Positions 38,364 to 47,344 of a stretch of 64,000 nucleotides of DNA are shown here, one piece after another. The notes beneath the pieces are model-generated. The model was not told the DNA's origin. It saw only the letters and a list, made by a program, of their open reading frames with translations, and did not search any database. This DNA is from Hyphomicrobiaceae bacterium. Its GTDB lineage: Bacteria > Pseudomonadota > Alphaproteobacteria > Rhizobiales > Hyphomicrobiaceae. The DNA is taken from positions 248,001-312,000 of the forward strand of contig JALHOW010000006.1 in assembly GCA_022842785.1 (NCBI GenBank), given 5' to 3'. The number at the start of each line of letters is the position of its first letter. Within the stretch, counting starts at the first letter, position 1. The position numbers and the translations under genes were made by a program.

Positions 38364-38645
38364 ATGGCGATCGTGCTCAAAGCCTTGGCGGCCGCAGCCT
38401 TACTCGGGGCGTCGGCGACTCTCGCTGCCGCTGCGCCGGCCAACAATATGAGCCAAATACCGAGCGGCGTGCGCGGCGACCTCGTGCAGCAGGTCCACGG
38501 CGACCACAACTCGTGTCGGCGCGACCGCCGTGGTTGGCATCGCCACAATCGCTGGGGTGAGCGTCGTCCGTGCCGGCGCTGGGATGGCCGAGGCAAGCGC
38601 CCAGGCGCGTGCGTACAGGTCGGTCCGATCTGGTATTGCGGCTGA
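38364..38645 (+). CDS. Small secreted Arg/Trp/Cys-rich protein
   Basis: 93 residues, with AGAAGGATAAG upstream of the ATG. A clear signal peptide (VLKALAAAALLGASATLAAAAPA) leaves a mature ~70-residue protein very rich in Arg, Trp and Gly, with four Cys that could form two disulfides and an ending PIWYCG. No family is recognised; similar small Trp/Arg-rich secreted proteins are common in Hyphomicrobiales. A strong terminator follows at 38668, so it is a single-gene unit. Confidence 0.65.
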   Translation: MAIVLKALAAAALLGASATLAAAAPANNMSQIPSGVRGDLVQQVHGDHNSCRRDRRGWHRHNRWGERRPCRRWDGRGKRPGACVQVGPIWYCG

Positions 38646-38667
38646 CGCCTGACGTCGGCAAATAATC

Positions 38668-38700
38668 AAGCCCCGGTCCGAGAAGGGCCGGGGCTTTTTT
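38668..38700 (+). terminator. Rho-independent terminator
   Basis: AAGCCCCGG pairs with CCGGGGCTT around a short GC-containing loop and is followed by six T. It ends the small secreted protein gene at 38645 and, because the stem begins with AA, may also serve the convergent transpeptidase gene. Confidence 0.9.
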
Positions 38701-38729
38701 AACTGTGCCAGCTCGTAGTGAGGTGCTGC

Positions 38730-40049
38730 TCAGTACGCCGATGCCGTCTCGCCGACACCATCGCGCTGGTAGAGGTCGCGCCGGAACTGGATCACGCCAT
38801 CCTCGGTCGCCCACGCCGTGATGTAGACGAAAAAGAGCGGCATGGGCTTCTTGAGGCGCACATCCAAGCGCTCGCCCGACTTCTTCATGGCGAGCACGCG
38901 CTCCTTGTCCCAGCCCTGATCCTGCATGAGCCAAGCCGCCAGGTGCTCGATACCCTGCACGCGCACGCAGCCTGAACTCGCGGCGCGGAAGTTGCGCCCG
39001 AACATGCGATCCGACGGCGTGTCGTGCATGTAGACCGAATGGCTGTTGTGGAAGTTGATCTTCACGAAGCCGAGCGGATTTTCCGGACCGGGCTTCTGGC
39101 GGAACGTCAGGCCCTGGGTCGCTGCGCTGTTCCAGTTGATCTTCGTGCTGTCGAGCTTTTTGCCATCGCCGCCGTAGGCGTCGATGCCGAACTTCGCGAG
39201 CACATCCTGTCCCTTCTTGGACATGGCGCGGCCGTTCGGAATGAGGTCCTTCTGGATGACCGTCGGCGGCATCGTCCAAACAGGATTGAAATTCAGCTCG
39301 TGGATATGCGAGCGCAGGATCGGCGTCTGGCGATCCGTCTTGCCGACCACGCCGGCGTGACGGGACACGACCTTGTCGTTCTCCACCGCCTCGATCTGCG
39401 CGGCCGGGATATTGACGATGATATAGCGCTTGGGAAGTGAGCGCGTCATCTCGGTGAGGCGGCTCAGGTTGGTCTTGAGCTGGCGCAGGCGCGCCGCGGC
39501 CGAGACGTTGAGCGCGGCGATCGTGCGCTTGTCGACGATGCCCGTCGGCGTCAGGCCGTTCGAGGCCTGAAAGCGGCGCACGGCCCGTTCCAATGCGCCG
39601 TCGAACATGGGCGTACCGTAGTCGTCGGCTTCGCGCAGGTCGCCGGACATGGCGAGGCGCTGGCGGAGCAGGGCCACGGATGAGCCGACGGCCCCTGGCT
39701 GCAGCTGCGCATCCGGGAGCGGTTGCCAGCCGCCTTTCGCGACGATGTCCGTGTAGCGGTTGATGGCTTCCTTGAGCGCTGCGATGTTCTCCGGCGAGAG
39801 CGTCGGGAAGCCCTTTGGCGGATTGGCCTCCCACTGGCGCGCGAACGAATGATCATACGCTGGCGGCGGCGTGTAGTTGCTCGCGAAAGCGCCATTGGAC
39901 CAGGCGTTGTTGGCCCAGCTGTTGCCTTCCGAGGCGCTCGCAGTCGCCAGTGGCGCCGTCAAAGCCAGCGCGACGGCAAGTCCACGTGCTAGTACGCCAA
40001 CGTGACCAAGGGATCCCTCGGAAGAACCGTCCGGCATTTCTCCGATCAT
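38730..40049 (-). CDS. Murein L,D-transpeptidase (YcbB/LdtD type)
   Basis: 439 residues from ATG 40049 (MIGEMPDGSSEG); the frame is open upstream to 40181, but that part does not look like protein. A signal peptide (VLARGLAVALALTAPLATASA), a peptidoglycan-binding domain (DGALERAVRRFQASNGLTPT) and a YkuD catalytic domain with YMHDTPSDRMFGRNFRAASS followed by GCVRV, holding the catalytic His and Cys, are seen in order. It would make 3-3 cross-links in peptidoglycan or anchor proteins to it, in the periplasm. Confidence 0.92.
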   Translation of the reverse strand: MIGEMPDGSSEGSLGHVGVLARGLAVALALTAPLATASASEGNSWANNAWSNGAFASNYTPPPAYDHSFARQWEANPPKGFPTLSPENIAALKEAINRYTDIVAKGGWQPLPDAQLQPGAVGSSVALLRQRLAMSGDLREADDYGTPMFDGALERAVRRFQASNGLTPTGIVDKRTIAALNVSAAARLRQLKTNLSRLTEMTRSLPKRYIIVNIPAAQIEAVENDKVVSRHAGVVGKTDRQTPILRSHIHELNFNPVWTMPPTVIQKDLIPNGRAMSKKGQDVLAKFGIDAYGGDGKKLDSTKINWNSAATQGLTFRQKPGPENPLGFVKINFHNSHSVYMHDTPSDRMFGRNFRAASSGCVRVQGIEHLAAWLMQDQGWDKERVLAMKKSGERLDVRLKKPMPLFFVYITAWATEDGVIQFRRDLYQRDGVGETASAY

Positions 40050-40440
40050 CGCAGCATCCGCATCTTTTTGGTTTGAACACACAACAACGAGCAACGAAGA
40101 CCGTGGCCTGATCCTCGCTCTACTATCTTCCAAATCCTTTGCGCATGTTGCGGCGACCCGACGAGCTGCCAGCCTTCTCAAAGGCTTGCCTCAAAGTCGC
40201 CACATATTGTTAATGCGGCAGTTGGGTCAGAATTGGAAGTGCCGATGGTGCCACAGAGGTCGCTTGCCGCTCATCTGATGCAAACGAGTCACGCCTGAGC
40301 GTCGTGCGCCTGCCAAGGAGGTAGCCGAGCCCGGAAACTTTGCGTGTGGTAGCCGCATTTAGGTTGTGCCGACGTCGTGGCATTCAACTGCGATTCCGGG
40401 TAAACGAAGCTCCAGGACTGCGGAGCAGGACGCGAGGGCC

Positions 40441-41724
40441 ATGCAACAATCCACGAGGAAGGTCGCCGTCATTGGCGGCAGCCGCATCCCTTTTTGTCGC
40501 TCCAATACGCTTTATGCGGACCTCGGCAATCTGGATATGCTGACAGCCGCGCTGAGCGGCCTCGTCGACCGGTTCAGCCTCGCCGGCGTGCATGTGGACG
40601 AGGTGGTCGGTGGCGCGGTGGTCTCGCATTCGCGGGACTGGAACCTCGCGCGTGAAGCCGTTCTCGGTACAAAACTCGCGCCGACATCGCCCGGCACGAC
40701 GCTGATCCAGGCCTGCGGCACAGGCCTCCAGGCGGCCATGGGAATCGCTGCCAAGATTGCGATCGGTGAAATCGAATCGGGCATCGCGTGCGGCTCCGAC
40801 ACGACCTCGGATGCGCCGATCGTGTTCTCGAAGCCGTTCGCCAAGCGACTGGTGGCCGTCCAGCAAGGCCGCTCGTTCGGTGAGAAGCTCTCGGCGTTCA
40901 AAGGTTTCTCGCCGCGCGAGCTGGCGCCGCAGCCGCCGTCGGTCGCGGAGCCGCGAACGGGCCTCTCCATGGGCCAGCATACAGAGCTGATGGCACAACA
41001 CTGGAAGATCACCCGCCAGGATCAGGATCAGCTCGCCTACGAGAGCCACATCAAGGCGGCGGAGGCTTATCGCACCGGCTATTTCGACGATCTCATCGTG
41101 CCGTGTGCTGGCGTGTTCCGCGACAACAACCTGCGCCCCGACATCAGCGTCGAGCGTCTGTCTTCGCTGAAGACCGCCTTCGACAAAACCGATCGCGCCA
41201 CGCTCACGGCAGGCAACTCCACGCCGCTCACGGATGGCGCTTCGGCCGTGCTGCTCGCGTCGGAAGAGTGGGCGCGTGCGCGCGGTCTGCCCATTCTCGC
41301 GTATTTTACGGCAGCGCAGACGGCAGCCGTTGATTTTGTTGCGGGCGAAGGTCTGCTGATGGCGCCGACTGTCGCGGTGTCGCGCCTTCTCGACCGTACG
41401 GGTCTCACGCTCCAGAGCTTCGATTACTACGAGATCCATGAAGCCTTCGCGGCGCAGGTGCTTGCGACGCTGAAGGCCTGGGAAGATCCGGATTACTGCA
41501 AGACGCGGCTTGGCAAGGATGCGCCGCTCGGTGCGATCGACCGCGCGAAAATGAACGTGAAGGGATCCTCGCTCGCGGTCGGTCATCCTTTCGCGGCGAC
41601 AGGCGGGCGCATTGCAGGGCTGCTGGCGAAGCTGCTCGGCGAGAACGGCGGGCGCGGCCTCATCTCGATCTGCACGGCCGGCGGTATGGGCGTCGCTGCC
41701 ATCATGGAAGGCGCGCGCGCCTAA
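40441..41724 (+). CDS. Thiolase (acetyl-CoA C-acyltransferase)
   Basis: 427 residues from ATG 40441; upstream codons in the same frame from 40366 are not conserved-looking. The nucleophile Cys92 lies in LIQACGTGLQAAMG, the His in SLAVGHPFAATGGR and the second Cys in ISICTAGGMG, all intact. The length and the RIPFCRSNTLYADLGN start resemble FadI-type beta-ketothiolases of fatty acid degradation. It catalyses thiolytic cleavage or condensation of acyl-CoAs. Monocistronic; no other beta-oxidation gene is nearby. Confidence 0.92.
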   Translation: MQQSTRKVAVIGGSRIPFCRSNTLYADLGNLDMLTAALSGLVDRFSLAGVHVDEVVGGAVVSHSRDWNLAREAVLGTKLAPTSPGTTLIQACGTGLQAAMGIAAKIAIGEIESGIACGSDTTSDAPIVFSKPFAKRLVAVQQGRSFGEKLSAFKGFSPRELAPQPPSVAEPRTGLSMGQHTELMAQHWKITRQDQDQLAYESHIKAAEAYRTGYFDDLIVPCAGVFRDNNLRPDISVERLSSLKTAFDKTDRATLTAGNSTPLTDGASAVLLASEEWARARGLPILAYFTAAQTAAVDFVAGEGLLMAPTVAVSRLLDRTGLTLQSFDYYEIHEAFAAQVLATLKAWEDPDYCKTRLGKDAPLGAIDRAKMNVKGSSLAVGHPFAATGGRIAGLLAKLLGENGGRGLISICTAGGMGVAAIMEGARA

Positions 41725-41736
41725 GCAGAAAGCGCA

Positions 41737-41764
41737 GCGGGCGCCGACTCGCGTCGACGCCCGC
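41737..41764. terminator. Hairpin between convergent thiolase and PRC-barrel genes
   Basis: GCGGGCG (41737-41743) pairs with CGCCCGC (41758-41764), and CGAC with GTCG inside after one mismatch, with a TCGC loop. There is no T-run, so it would need Rho or act as a stabilising 3' end for either transcript. Confidence 0.4.
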
Positions 41765-41789
41765 CAGAATCCAGTCCACTGCTCAGCGA

Positions 41790-42401
41790 CTACTGCTTCG
41801 GCTGCTGCACAGCATCCTTGGCCTTGTCGTAGGCATCCTTCGTGGCTTCCTTGGCCTTCTCATAGGCCTCCTTGGCCGTCTCGGATGCCTGATCGATGGC
41901 CGGCTTCGCGGTCTCCATGCTGCGATCGGTGATCTCGCGCGCCTTTTCCGAAGCCCGCTCGAGCAATGTCTTGCGCGGGGTCTTGCGCTCGTAGGCGGGG
42001 AGAGCCGCAATCACTTCCTTGGTCAGTTCGGGCACGGTGACTTTGCCGTCCGGACCGAAGCGAAGTGAGGAGAAGCGCAGGCCGAGCCGCTTTTCACCCG
42101 CGCCGAGAAATCCACCCGTGCCGATGACGACGCCTTCGACGCGCAAGTCGGAGGTCAGAATGAGCTCCTCGATGTCGGCGATGATCTTGTCGTCGGGGCC
42201 GTAGATCTTGGCGCCGATGAGATTGTCGCTCGAGAGGATCTGCCCATCGGCCTGAGCACGGAAGAAAACGCCGCGCGGGATTTGAACTTCAGCCGCCGGG
42301 CTCGCGGGCGGTGCGGCCGGTGGCGTCTGCGTTTGTGCGAACGCCGGGCCGGCGACCGCGAGAGCAGTGGCTGCAGCAAGGGCAAGAGAGAGGCGTCGCA
42401 T
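41790..42401 (-). CDS. Exported PRC-barrel domain protein
   Basis: 203 residues. Signal peptide (LSLALAAATALAVAGPAFAQ), a Pro-rich segment, then a PRC-barrel (SSDNLIGAKIYGPDDKIIAD to about VVIGTGGFLGAGEKR). The last ~65 residues are an amphipathic Lys/Ala/Glu-rich helix with repeats of the type K-E-A-Y-E-K-A-K, like LEA or apolipoprotein helices. Its role is unknown; PRC-barrel proteins bind other proteins or membranes. Confidence 0.82.
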   Translation of the reverse strand: MRRLSLALAAATALAVAGPAFAQTQTPPAAPPASPAAEVQIPRGVFFRAQADGQILSSDNLIGAKIYGPDDKIIADIEELILTSDLRVEGVVIGTGGFLGAGEKRLGLRFSSLRFGPDGKVTVPELTKEVIAALPAYERKTPRKTLLERASEKAREITDRSMETAKPAIDQASETAKEAYEKAKEATKDAYDKAKDAVQQPKQ

Positions 42402-42607
42402 TTCACAGGTCCTTCTTCACAGCTGAGACGCGCGTCTGAGCGCAATAGTCACCCGTTCGCGGGGGTGCGAACGACTACGCGCTATTTGGTACGTCCGAGA
42501 GATTTCAACAACGTCACGCGCGCAAATAAGTTCCTGCCTCAGCAGGGCAATTCGCCACAATCTCGCCAGCATCCAGGCGCGTGCGATCGGTAGCCGATTC
42601 GTGCCGT

Positions 42608-43090
42608 TCAGCCCTTGGCGAGATTGCGCGCTGCTGCGAGCACTTCCTCTGCGTGGCCTGGAACCTTGACCTTGCGCCAGACCTCCGCGACGCGGCCTTT
42701 GGCGTCGATCAGGAACGTCGAGCGGTCGATGCCCATGTACTTGCGCCCGTACATGGATTTCTCGATCCAGACGCCGAACTTCTCCGCCACGGCGTGATCC
42801 TCGTCGGCGGCGAGGCGGATGTTCAGATCGTGCTTCTCGCGGAATTTCTGATGCTTCTTCAAGCTGTCGGGCGATATGCCGATGACACTCACGCCGGCAG
42901 CCTCGAACTTGGGCGCGAGGTGGGTGAAATCCTTGGCCTCGGTCGTGCAGCCGGGGGTGTCGTCCTTCGGGTAGAAGTAGATGACGGCCGGCCGGCCGGC
43001 GAGTTCGGCAGGGCTGATGCTGCCACCGTCGTCGGTCGGCAGTTTGAACGCCGGCACCTTGGCGCCTTTTTCGATGGGGGCTGTGGTCAT
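42608..43090 (-). CDS. bcp: Bcp-type thioredoxin-dependent peroxiredoxin, one-Cys form
   Basis: 160 residues from ATG 43090 (MTTAPIEKGAKVP). The peroxidatic Cys lies in PKDDTPGCTTEAKDF. It is the only Cys in the protein: the resolving Cys five residues later in E. coli Bcp is replaced by Lys, so resolution must use another thiol. MGIDRSTFLIDAKGRV is the conserved C-terminal block. It detoxifies peroxides in the cytoplasm. Confidence 0.93.
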   Translation of the reverse strand: MTTAPIEKGAKVPAFKLPTDDGGSISPAELAGRPAVIYFYPKDDTPGCTTEAKDFTHLAPKFEAAGVSVIGISPDSLKKHQKFREKHDLNIRLAADEDHAVAEKFGVWIEKSMYGRKYMGIDRSTFLIDAKGRVAEVWRKVKVPGHAEEVLAAARNLAKG

Positions 43091-43468
43091 CGGGGAAAGT
43101 CTCCCTTCGGTCGTTTTCCTGCGCCGATCGTGAGGCATGGGGTGGCGTAGGTTATCGCCATCCGCGTTAAGGCATCTGGTACCGAATCAGGCTGACGATG
43201 CCAAGGATGGTGCCGCAAGGACAGCCGCGGCAGACATCCTTGTTCAGTAGGCGTCAAGCATTTGGCACGACGCAATAAAGACGCATTGCTGGGACTACGC
43301 TCGACGTCACGCCCAGGGGGGCGAAACGAAGTGCTGAGTCCCGATCTCGGGTAGCTGCCGAATGTCGCGTCGCGAAGGGCAGTACACCGGGCTGTCGAGA
43401 TTCGTGGATGGTCAACGGGTTAGGGCCAGGGATCAAAGGCCAGGGCCAGACGGCAGGGGAAGTCGGCG
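43091..43468. other. Intergenic region between bcp and the AsmA-like gene
   Basis: 378 bases between divergent genes, without a convincing coding frame. It must hold both promoters. A direct repeat GGCCAGGG occurs near 43423 and 43440. A TTGGCACGAC near 43261 resembles a sigma-54 -24 element but has no -12 GC at the right distance. Confidence 0.4.
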
Positions 43469-46400
43469 ATGCATGGCCAGCTCGGCCAAGCGAGCGATAA
43501 TACCGACGGCACGCCTGTGCCGGCCGGGCCGCTCCCTGCTGCGGCGCCTGAAGCGATTCGCCCCAAGATCGAGCAGCGCGGGCGCGCGTCGCGTCCTGCA
43601 ACGCGCTGGCTCAAAGGCTGCGCACGCGGTTTCCTGACGATCACCGCTATCGTCGTACCACTCGTAGCGCTCGCTGCCGGCGTTCTTTACGCGCGACTGC
43701 TGACTGGCCCGATCTCGGCCTCGTTCCTCGTCGAGCCGATCCAGCGCGTGCTCAACGATGAGATGCCGGGCATTCAGTTCCGCATCGAAGATGCCATCAT
43801 CCAGCTCGGTTCCGGGGGCGGCATCGAGGCCCGGCTGACCAGCGTGCGCGTGACCGAGGACACGGGCAGCGTCGTCGCGCTCGCCTCGCGCGCGTCGGTC
43901 CAACTCAGTCTGCGAGCCTTGCGCGCGGGGCGGATTGCGCCGGCACGCATCGATCTCCTGCAGCCGCGGGTGGTTCTCTTCTCTTCCGACCGGCCGTCCT
44001 ACATGCTCGGCTACGGCCGCGATCTGCAGGGGCGCACGCTCACGATGCCGGCCGGTGTTGCCGGCGGGGCGGCGCCGTCGCGCGAGACCGAGGTCGCCAA
44101 AACCTTCACGATCATGCGCGATCGCATCGATGCGGCCCGTCAGGTGGCGGAGATGGCGGGTGAGATGCGCCGTCGCAAAGGAGCCGCCTCCTTTCTCGAG
44201 ACGCTCGGCCTGAAGGACGCGTCGCTCATCGTGTCCGATGACGGCCAGCAGACCGTGCTGCAGGTACCGAGCCTCGAGCTCTCGATGCGCCACCGTTCAC
44301 AGCGCAGTGTCATATCGGGCAACGGAACGCTGGCAGGAACGGGAGCGCCCTTCAAGTACAGCTTCCGCATGGAGGACTCCGAGCGTCGCGATCGCCTGAC
44401 GCTGAACGTCGAGGTCGAAGAGCTCGTACCGCGAACACTCGCACTCGGGCATGTGGGCCTCGAGCTTTTCGAAGGCCTTGATCTGCCGATCGTCGGCCGG
44501 GGCGCGATCGAACTCTCGCGACAGGGCGATGTGATCGGCGGCACCTTCGATGTTTCGCTCGGCGAGGGGCGCGTGCACCTGCCGTGGCTTGGCAAAGTGC
44601 CGCTCGATCTCGCTGGTGGCGAAGTGAAGGCGAGCTATGAGGGCGCCGAGCGCCGGCTCGTGATCGCGCCGTCGACTTTACGTTGGCGCGCGAGCCACGC
44701 GACCCTTCAGGGCCAGATCGCACCGGCGATGGGCAATGATGGCGCCGCTGGCTGGCGCTTCGAGGCGCACGGCGTCGACGGGGTGCTGACCGCCGATGAT
44801 CTCGGCGCGCCGCCACTGCCCCTCGCTTCGCTGGTCGTGCGAGGCACGGCCTTCCCCAAGTCGGGGCACGTCGAGGTGTCCGAGTTCGCGATGACGGCCG
44901 GCGAGGCCAAGCTCGCGATGGTCGGTACGGTCGCGGCGTCGGGTAGCGAGCGCATCGCGCGTCTGGATGGGCGCATCGGGCCCATGTCGCTCGATGCCCT
45001 GAAGACCATGTGGCCGCAGGGCCTCGCGCCGCAAACTCGGAAATGGGTCGCGAACCACCTTGTGACCGGGCGCCTGAGCGGCGGCGCATTCAGCATGACG
45101 AACGAGCGCACCGATCGCGTCGGCCCACGCGATCCGGCCGCGTTCCGCGAGCGGGCATTGTCGCTCACGCTGGATGGCGAGCAGATCGGTCTCGAGTATC
45201 TCAAAGGTCTCCCGCCGCTCGAGGCGAGCACGGCGCGCCTGACTGTCGAGGGCTCGAACGCGACCTTGAGGATCCCCGCCGGCATCATCAAGACCACGCC
45301 GACGCAACACCTCCAGGTTCAGGAGAGCAGTCTCACGGTCAGCGGTGTCGATCAGGATCGCCCGCAAGCCCGTCTCGATGTGCGCCTCGCGGGGCCCGCA
45401 AGCGCGCTGACCGATCTCCTCGGTCGCCCGCAACTCGGGCTCATGCGCAATGTCTGGCTCGACGGCACAGGGTTCGACGGCAAGCTCGACGCGCGCTTCA
45501 GCGCTGCATTCCCCGTGCACGAAGGGCTTTCGATGCAGGACGTGCAGATCGTCGAAGGCAAGGCGAGCATCGTCGAGGGGCACGCCCGAAAAGTCATGGG
45601 GCGCTACAATGTCTCCGGCGCGTCGATCCGCGCGGAAGCACGCGACAACGCCATCGACTTCGTCGGCGAGGCGCTGCTCGACGGCGTCCTTACCAAGCTT
45701 GGTTGGCGCTATTCGTTCGCGGGCGCTGGCGCACTGGCCGATGCGCAAGGCCTGCGTCTGCGCGCGAAGATGGGAAACAGCGAGCGCGCTCAGCTCGGCA
45801 TTCAGCTCGGCGAGCTCGTGAATGGCGAAGTGGACGTCGACCTCACCGTGCGCCAGGGAGATGACGACGGGCACGTGGTGCGCGTTGTCGCCGATCTCAC
45901 CGGTGCCGAGATCCAGCTCAGCGATCTGGCCTGGTCGAAGCCCGCTGGACAGCGCGCGGAGCTCAAATTCGATATCGGTAAGCGGCGCGACGGCAACATC
46001 GCGCTCCAGAATTTCAGGCTCGACGGCGACACCATCGGCGTGAGCGGGTGGGTGGCGCTCGGTGCCGACAACCGGCCGGTCGAGTATTTCTTCTCGGACT
46101 TCTCCCTCAATACGGTGAGCAGCATGACCGTTCGCGGCGTGCTGAGGCAGGACCGCGTGTGGGAGATCAAAGTCAATGGCGCACGCTTCGACGCGCGCAG
46201 TATTTTTGGCGGCTTCCTGAGCGTCGGTTCGGGCGCGCGTCAGGACAGCGGTGAGCCGCATCAGTCCGTCGGTCTCGACCTTGAAGCCAAGGTCGAGACA
46301 GTGACGGGTGTGCCCGACGTCTATGTGTCGTCCAATCCCGATCCGCGGTTACGTGGTGTCAGCCTGAAGTTCAGTTCGCGCGGCGGGCGCGTGCGCGAGA

Positions 46401-47335
46401 TCGACTTCAGCGGCCGTCATGAAAATCAAAAGATGCTGCGCGCATCGATGAAGGCCACCGGCAGCGCGCCGCGCGTTTTTACCGTCGACGCCGACGACAC
46501 GGGCGAGGCGCTGAAGCTCATCGGCATCTACCGCAGCATGCGGGGCGGCGAAGGGCGGCTCGAGATCAACCTCGATGCAGCCGGCGCAGCGGAGCGGCGC
46601 GGGACGATGCGCGTGCGCAAATTCCACATCATGGGCGATCCCGTCGTGAGCGATATGGCGACCGCCTACAATGACGGCGGACAGCCGGCGATCAGTCAGG
46701 GTACGCGCGGGCGGCAGGTCGTTCGCGAGCAGATCGAATTCGATCGCCTGCGCGCGTCGTTCGCGACAGGCAATGGCCAGCTGGTGATCGAGGATATGGA
46801 AGTGCTCGGCCCGATCCTCGGCGCGACACTGCGCGGCAAGCTCGACTATCGCACCGAGCAGGTGCATCTCGGCGGCACCTATACGCCGCTCTCCGGGCTC
46901 AATCGCGCGTTGTCGGGTGTGCCGCTCTTCGGCGAGGTGCTGACCGGGCCGCGGCGCGAGGGCATCGTTGCGATGACGTTCGCCATCCAGGGGCCGATGG
47001 CCAACCCGCAGTTCGTTCCCAATCCGCTGTCGCTGGTGACGCCGGGTATCTTCCGCGAGCTCTTCCAGATGGCGCCGAACAATCCCACGGTCACGCCGGG
47101 GACGCTGCCCTCGCAGAAGCGCCGTCCGGCGCCGCAGCCGCAGACCATGGCGAGCCCCCCTGCAACCGGTCCGTCCGAGGGTTCAGCTCAGCAGGCGGCC
47201 CCCGGCGGATCTTCGCCAGATGCCGAGGCCGGCAAAGCGGCACCGCGCGGCCGTGCGCGCGCCACCACGCCTGAGATCACCGACGGTTGGGCCGCGACGA
47301 CCGATCCACGTGCTGGCACGCGTGCGAGGAACTGA
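43469..47335 (+). CDS. Giant AsmA/YhdP-like envelope protein (DUF3971)
   Basis: 1288 residues, AGGGGAAG before the ATG. After a ~50-residue cytoplasmic part comes one transmembrane helix (TITAIVVPLVALAAGVLYAR), then about 1100 residues of beta-rich sequence with the DUF3971 pattern (QDRPQARLDVRLAGPASALT), ending in an AsmA-like C-terminal region (GGTYTPLSGLNRALSGVPLF and NPLSLVTPGIFREL). The last ~75 residues are Pro/Ala-rich. This is the plan of YhdP/TamB-class proteins, inner-membrane-anchored periplasmic bridges thought to carry phospholipids to the outer membrane. Divergent from bcp. Confidence 0.88.
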   Translation: MHGQLGQASDNTDGTPVPAGPLPAAAPEAIRPKIEQRGRASRPATRWLKGCARGFLTITAIVVPLVALAAGVLYARLLTGPISASFLVEPIQRVLNDEMPGIQFRIEDAIIQLGSGGGIEARLTSVRVTEDTGSVVALASRASVQLSLRALRAGRIAPARIDLLQPRVVLFSSDRPSYMLGYGRDLQGRTLTMPAGVAGGAAPSRETEVAKTFTIMRDRIDAARQVAEMAGEMRRRKGAASFLETLGLKDASLIVSDDGQQTVLQVPSLELSMRHRSQRSVISGNGTLAGTGAPFKYSFRMEDSERRDRLTLNVEVEELVPRTLALGHVGLELFEGLDLPIVGRGAIELSRQGDVIGGTFDVSLGEGRVHLPWLGKVPLDLAGGEVKASYEGAERRLVIAPSTLRWRASHATLQGQIAPAMGNDGAAGWRFEAHGVDGVLTADDLGAPPLPLASLVVRGTAFPKSGHVEVSEFAMTAGEAKLAMVGTVAASGSERIARLDGRIGPMSLDALKTMWPQGLAPQTRKWVANHLVTGRLSGGAFSMTNERTDRVGPRDPAAFRERALSLTLDGEQIGLEYLKGLPPLEASTARLTVEGSNATLRIPAGIIKTTPTQHLQVQESSLTVSGVDQDRPQARLDVRLAGPASALTDLLGRPQLGLMRNVWLDGTGFDGKLDARFSAAFPVHEGLSMQDVQIVEGKASIVEGHARKVMGRYNVSGASIRAEARDNAIDFVGEALLDGVLTKLGWRYSFAGAGALADAQGLRLRAKMGNSERAQLGIQLGELVNGEVDVDLTVRQGDDDGHVVRVVADLTGAEIQLSDLAWSKPAGQRAELKFDIGKRRDGNIALQNFRLDGDTIGVSGWVALGADNRPVEYFFSDFSLNTVSSMTVRGVLRQDRVWEIKVNGARFDARSIFGGFLSVGSGARQDSGEPHQSVGLDLEAKVETVTGVPDVYVSSNPDPRLRGVSLKFSSRGGRVREIDFSGRHENQKMLRASMKATGSAPRVFTVDADDTGEALKLIGIYRSMRGGEGRLEINLDAAGAAERRGTMRVRKFHIMGDPVVSDMATAYNDGGQPAISQGTRGRQVVREQIEFDRLRASFATGNGQLVIEDMEVLGPILGATLRGKLDYRTEQVHLGGTYTPLSGLNRALSGVPLFGEVLTGPRREGIVAMTFAIQGPMANPQFVPNPLSLVTPGIFRELFQMAPNNPTVTPGTLPSQKRRPAPQPQTMASPPATGPSEGSAQQAAPGGSSPDAEAGKAAPRGRARATTPEITDGWAATTDPRAGTRARN

Positions 47336-47344
47336 CGCGCTCCG

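Noticed and set aside
38377-39834. A 485-codon minus-strand frame in another register
   Set aside because: Overlaps the L,D-transpeptidase on the same strand but out of frame; no motifs and very rich in Arg and Gly.
43255-43275. TTGGCACGACGC as a second sigma-54 promoter
   Set aside because: The -24 element fits but no GC follows at ten bases.
44678-46261. A 527-codon minus-strand frame
   Set aside because: Antisense to the AsmA-like gene, which has a signal anchor and family motifs; shadow composition.
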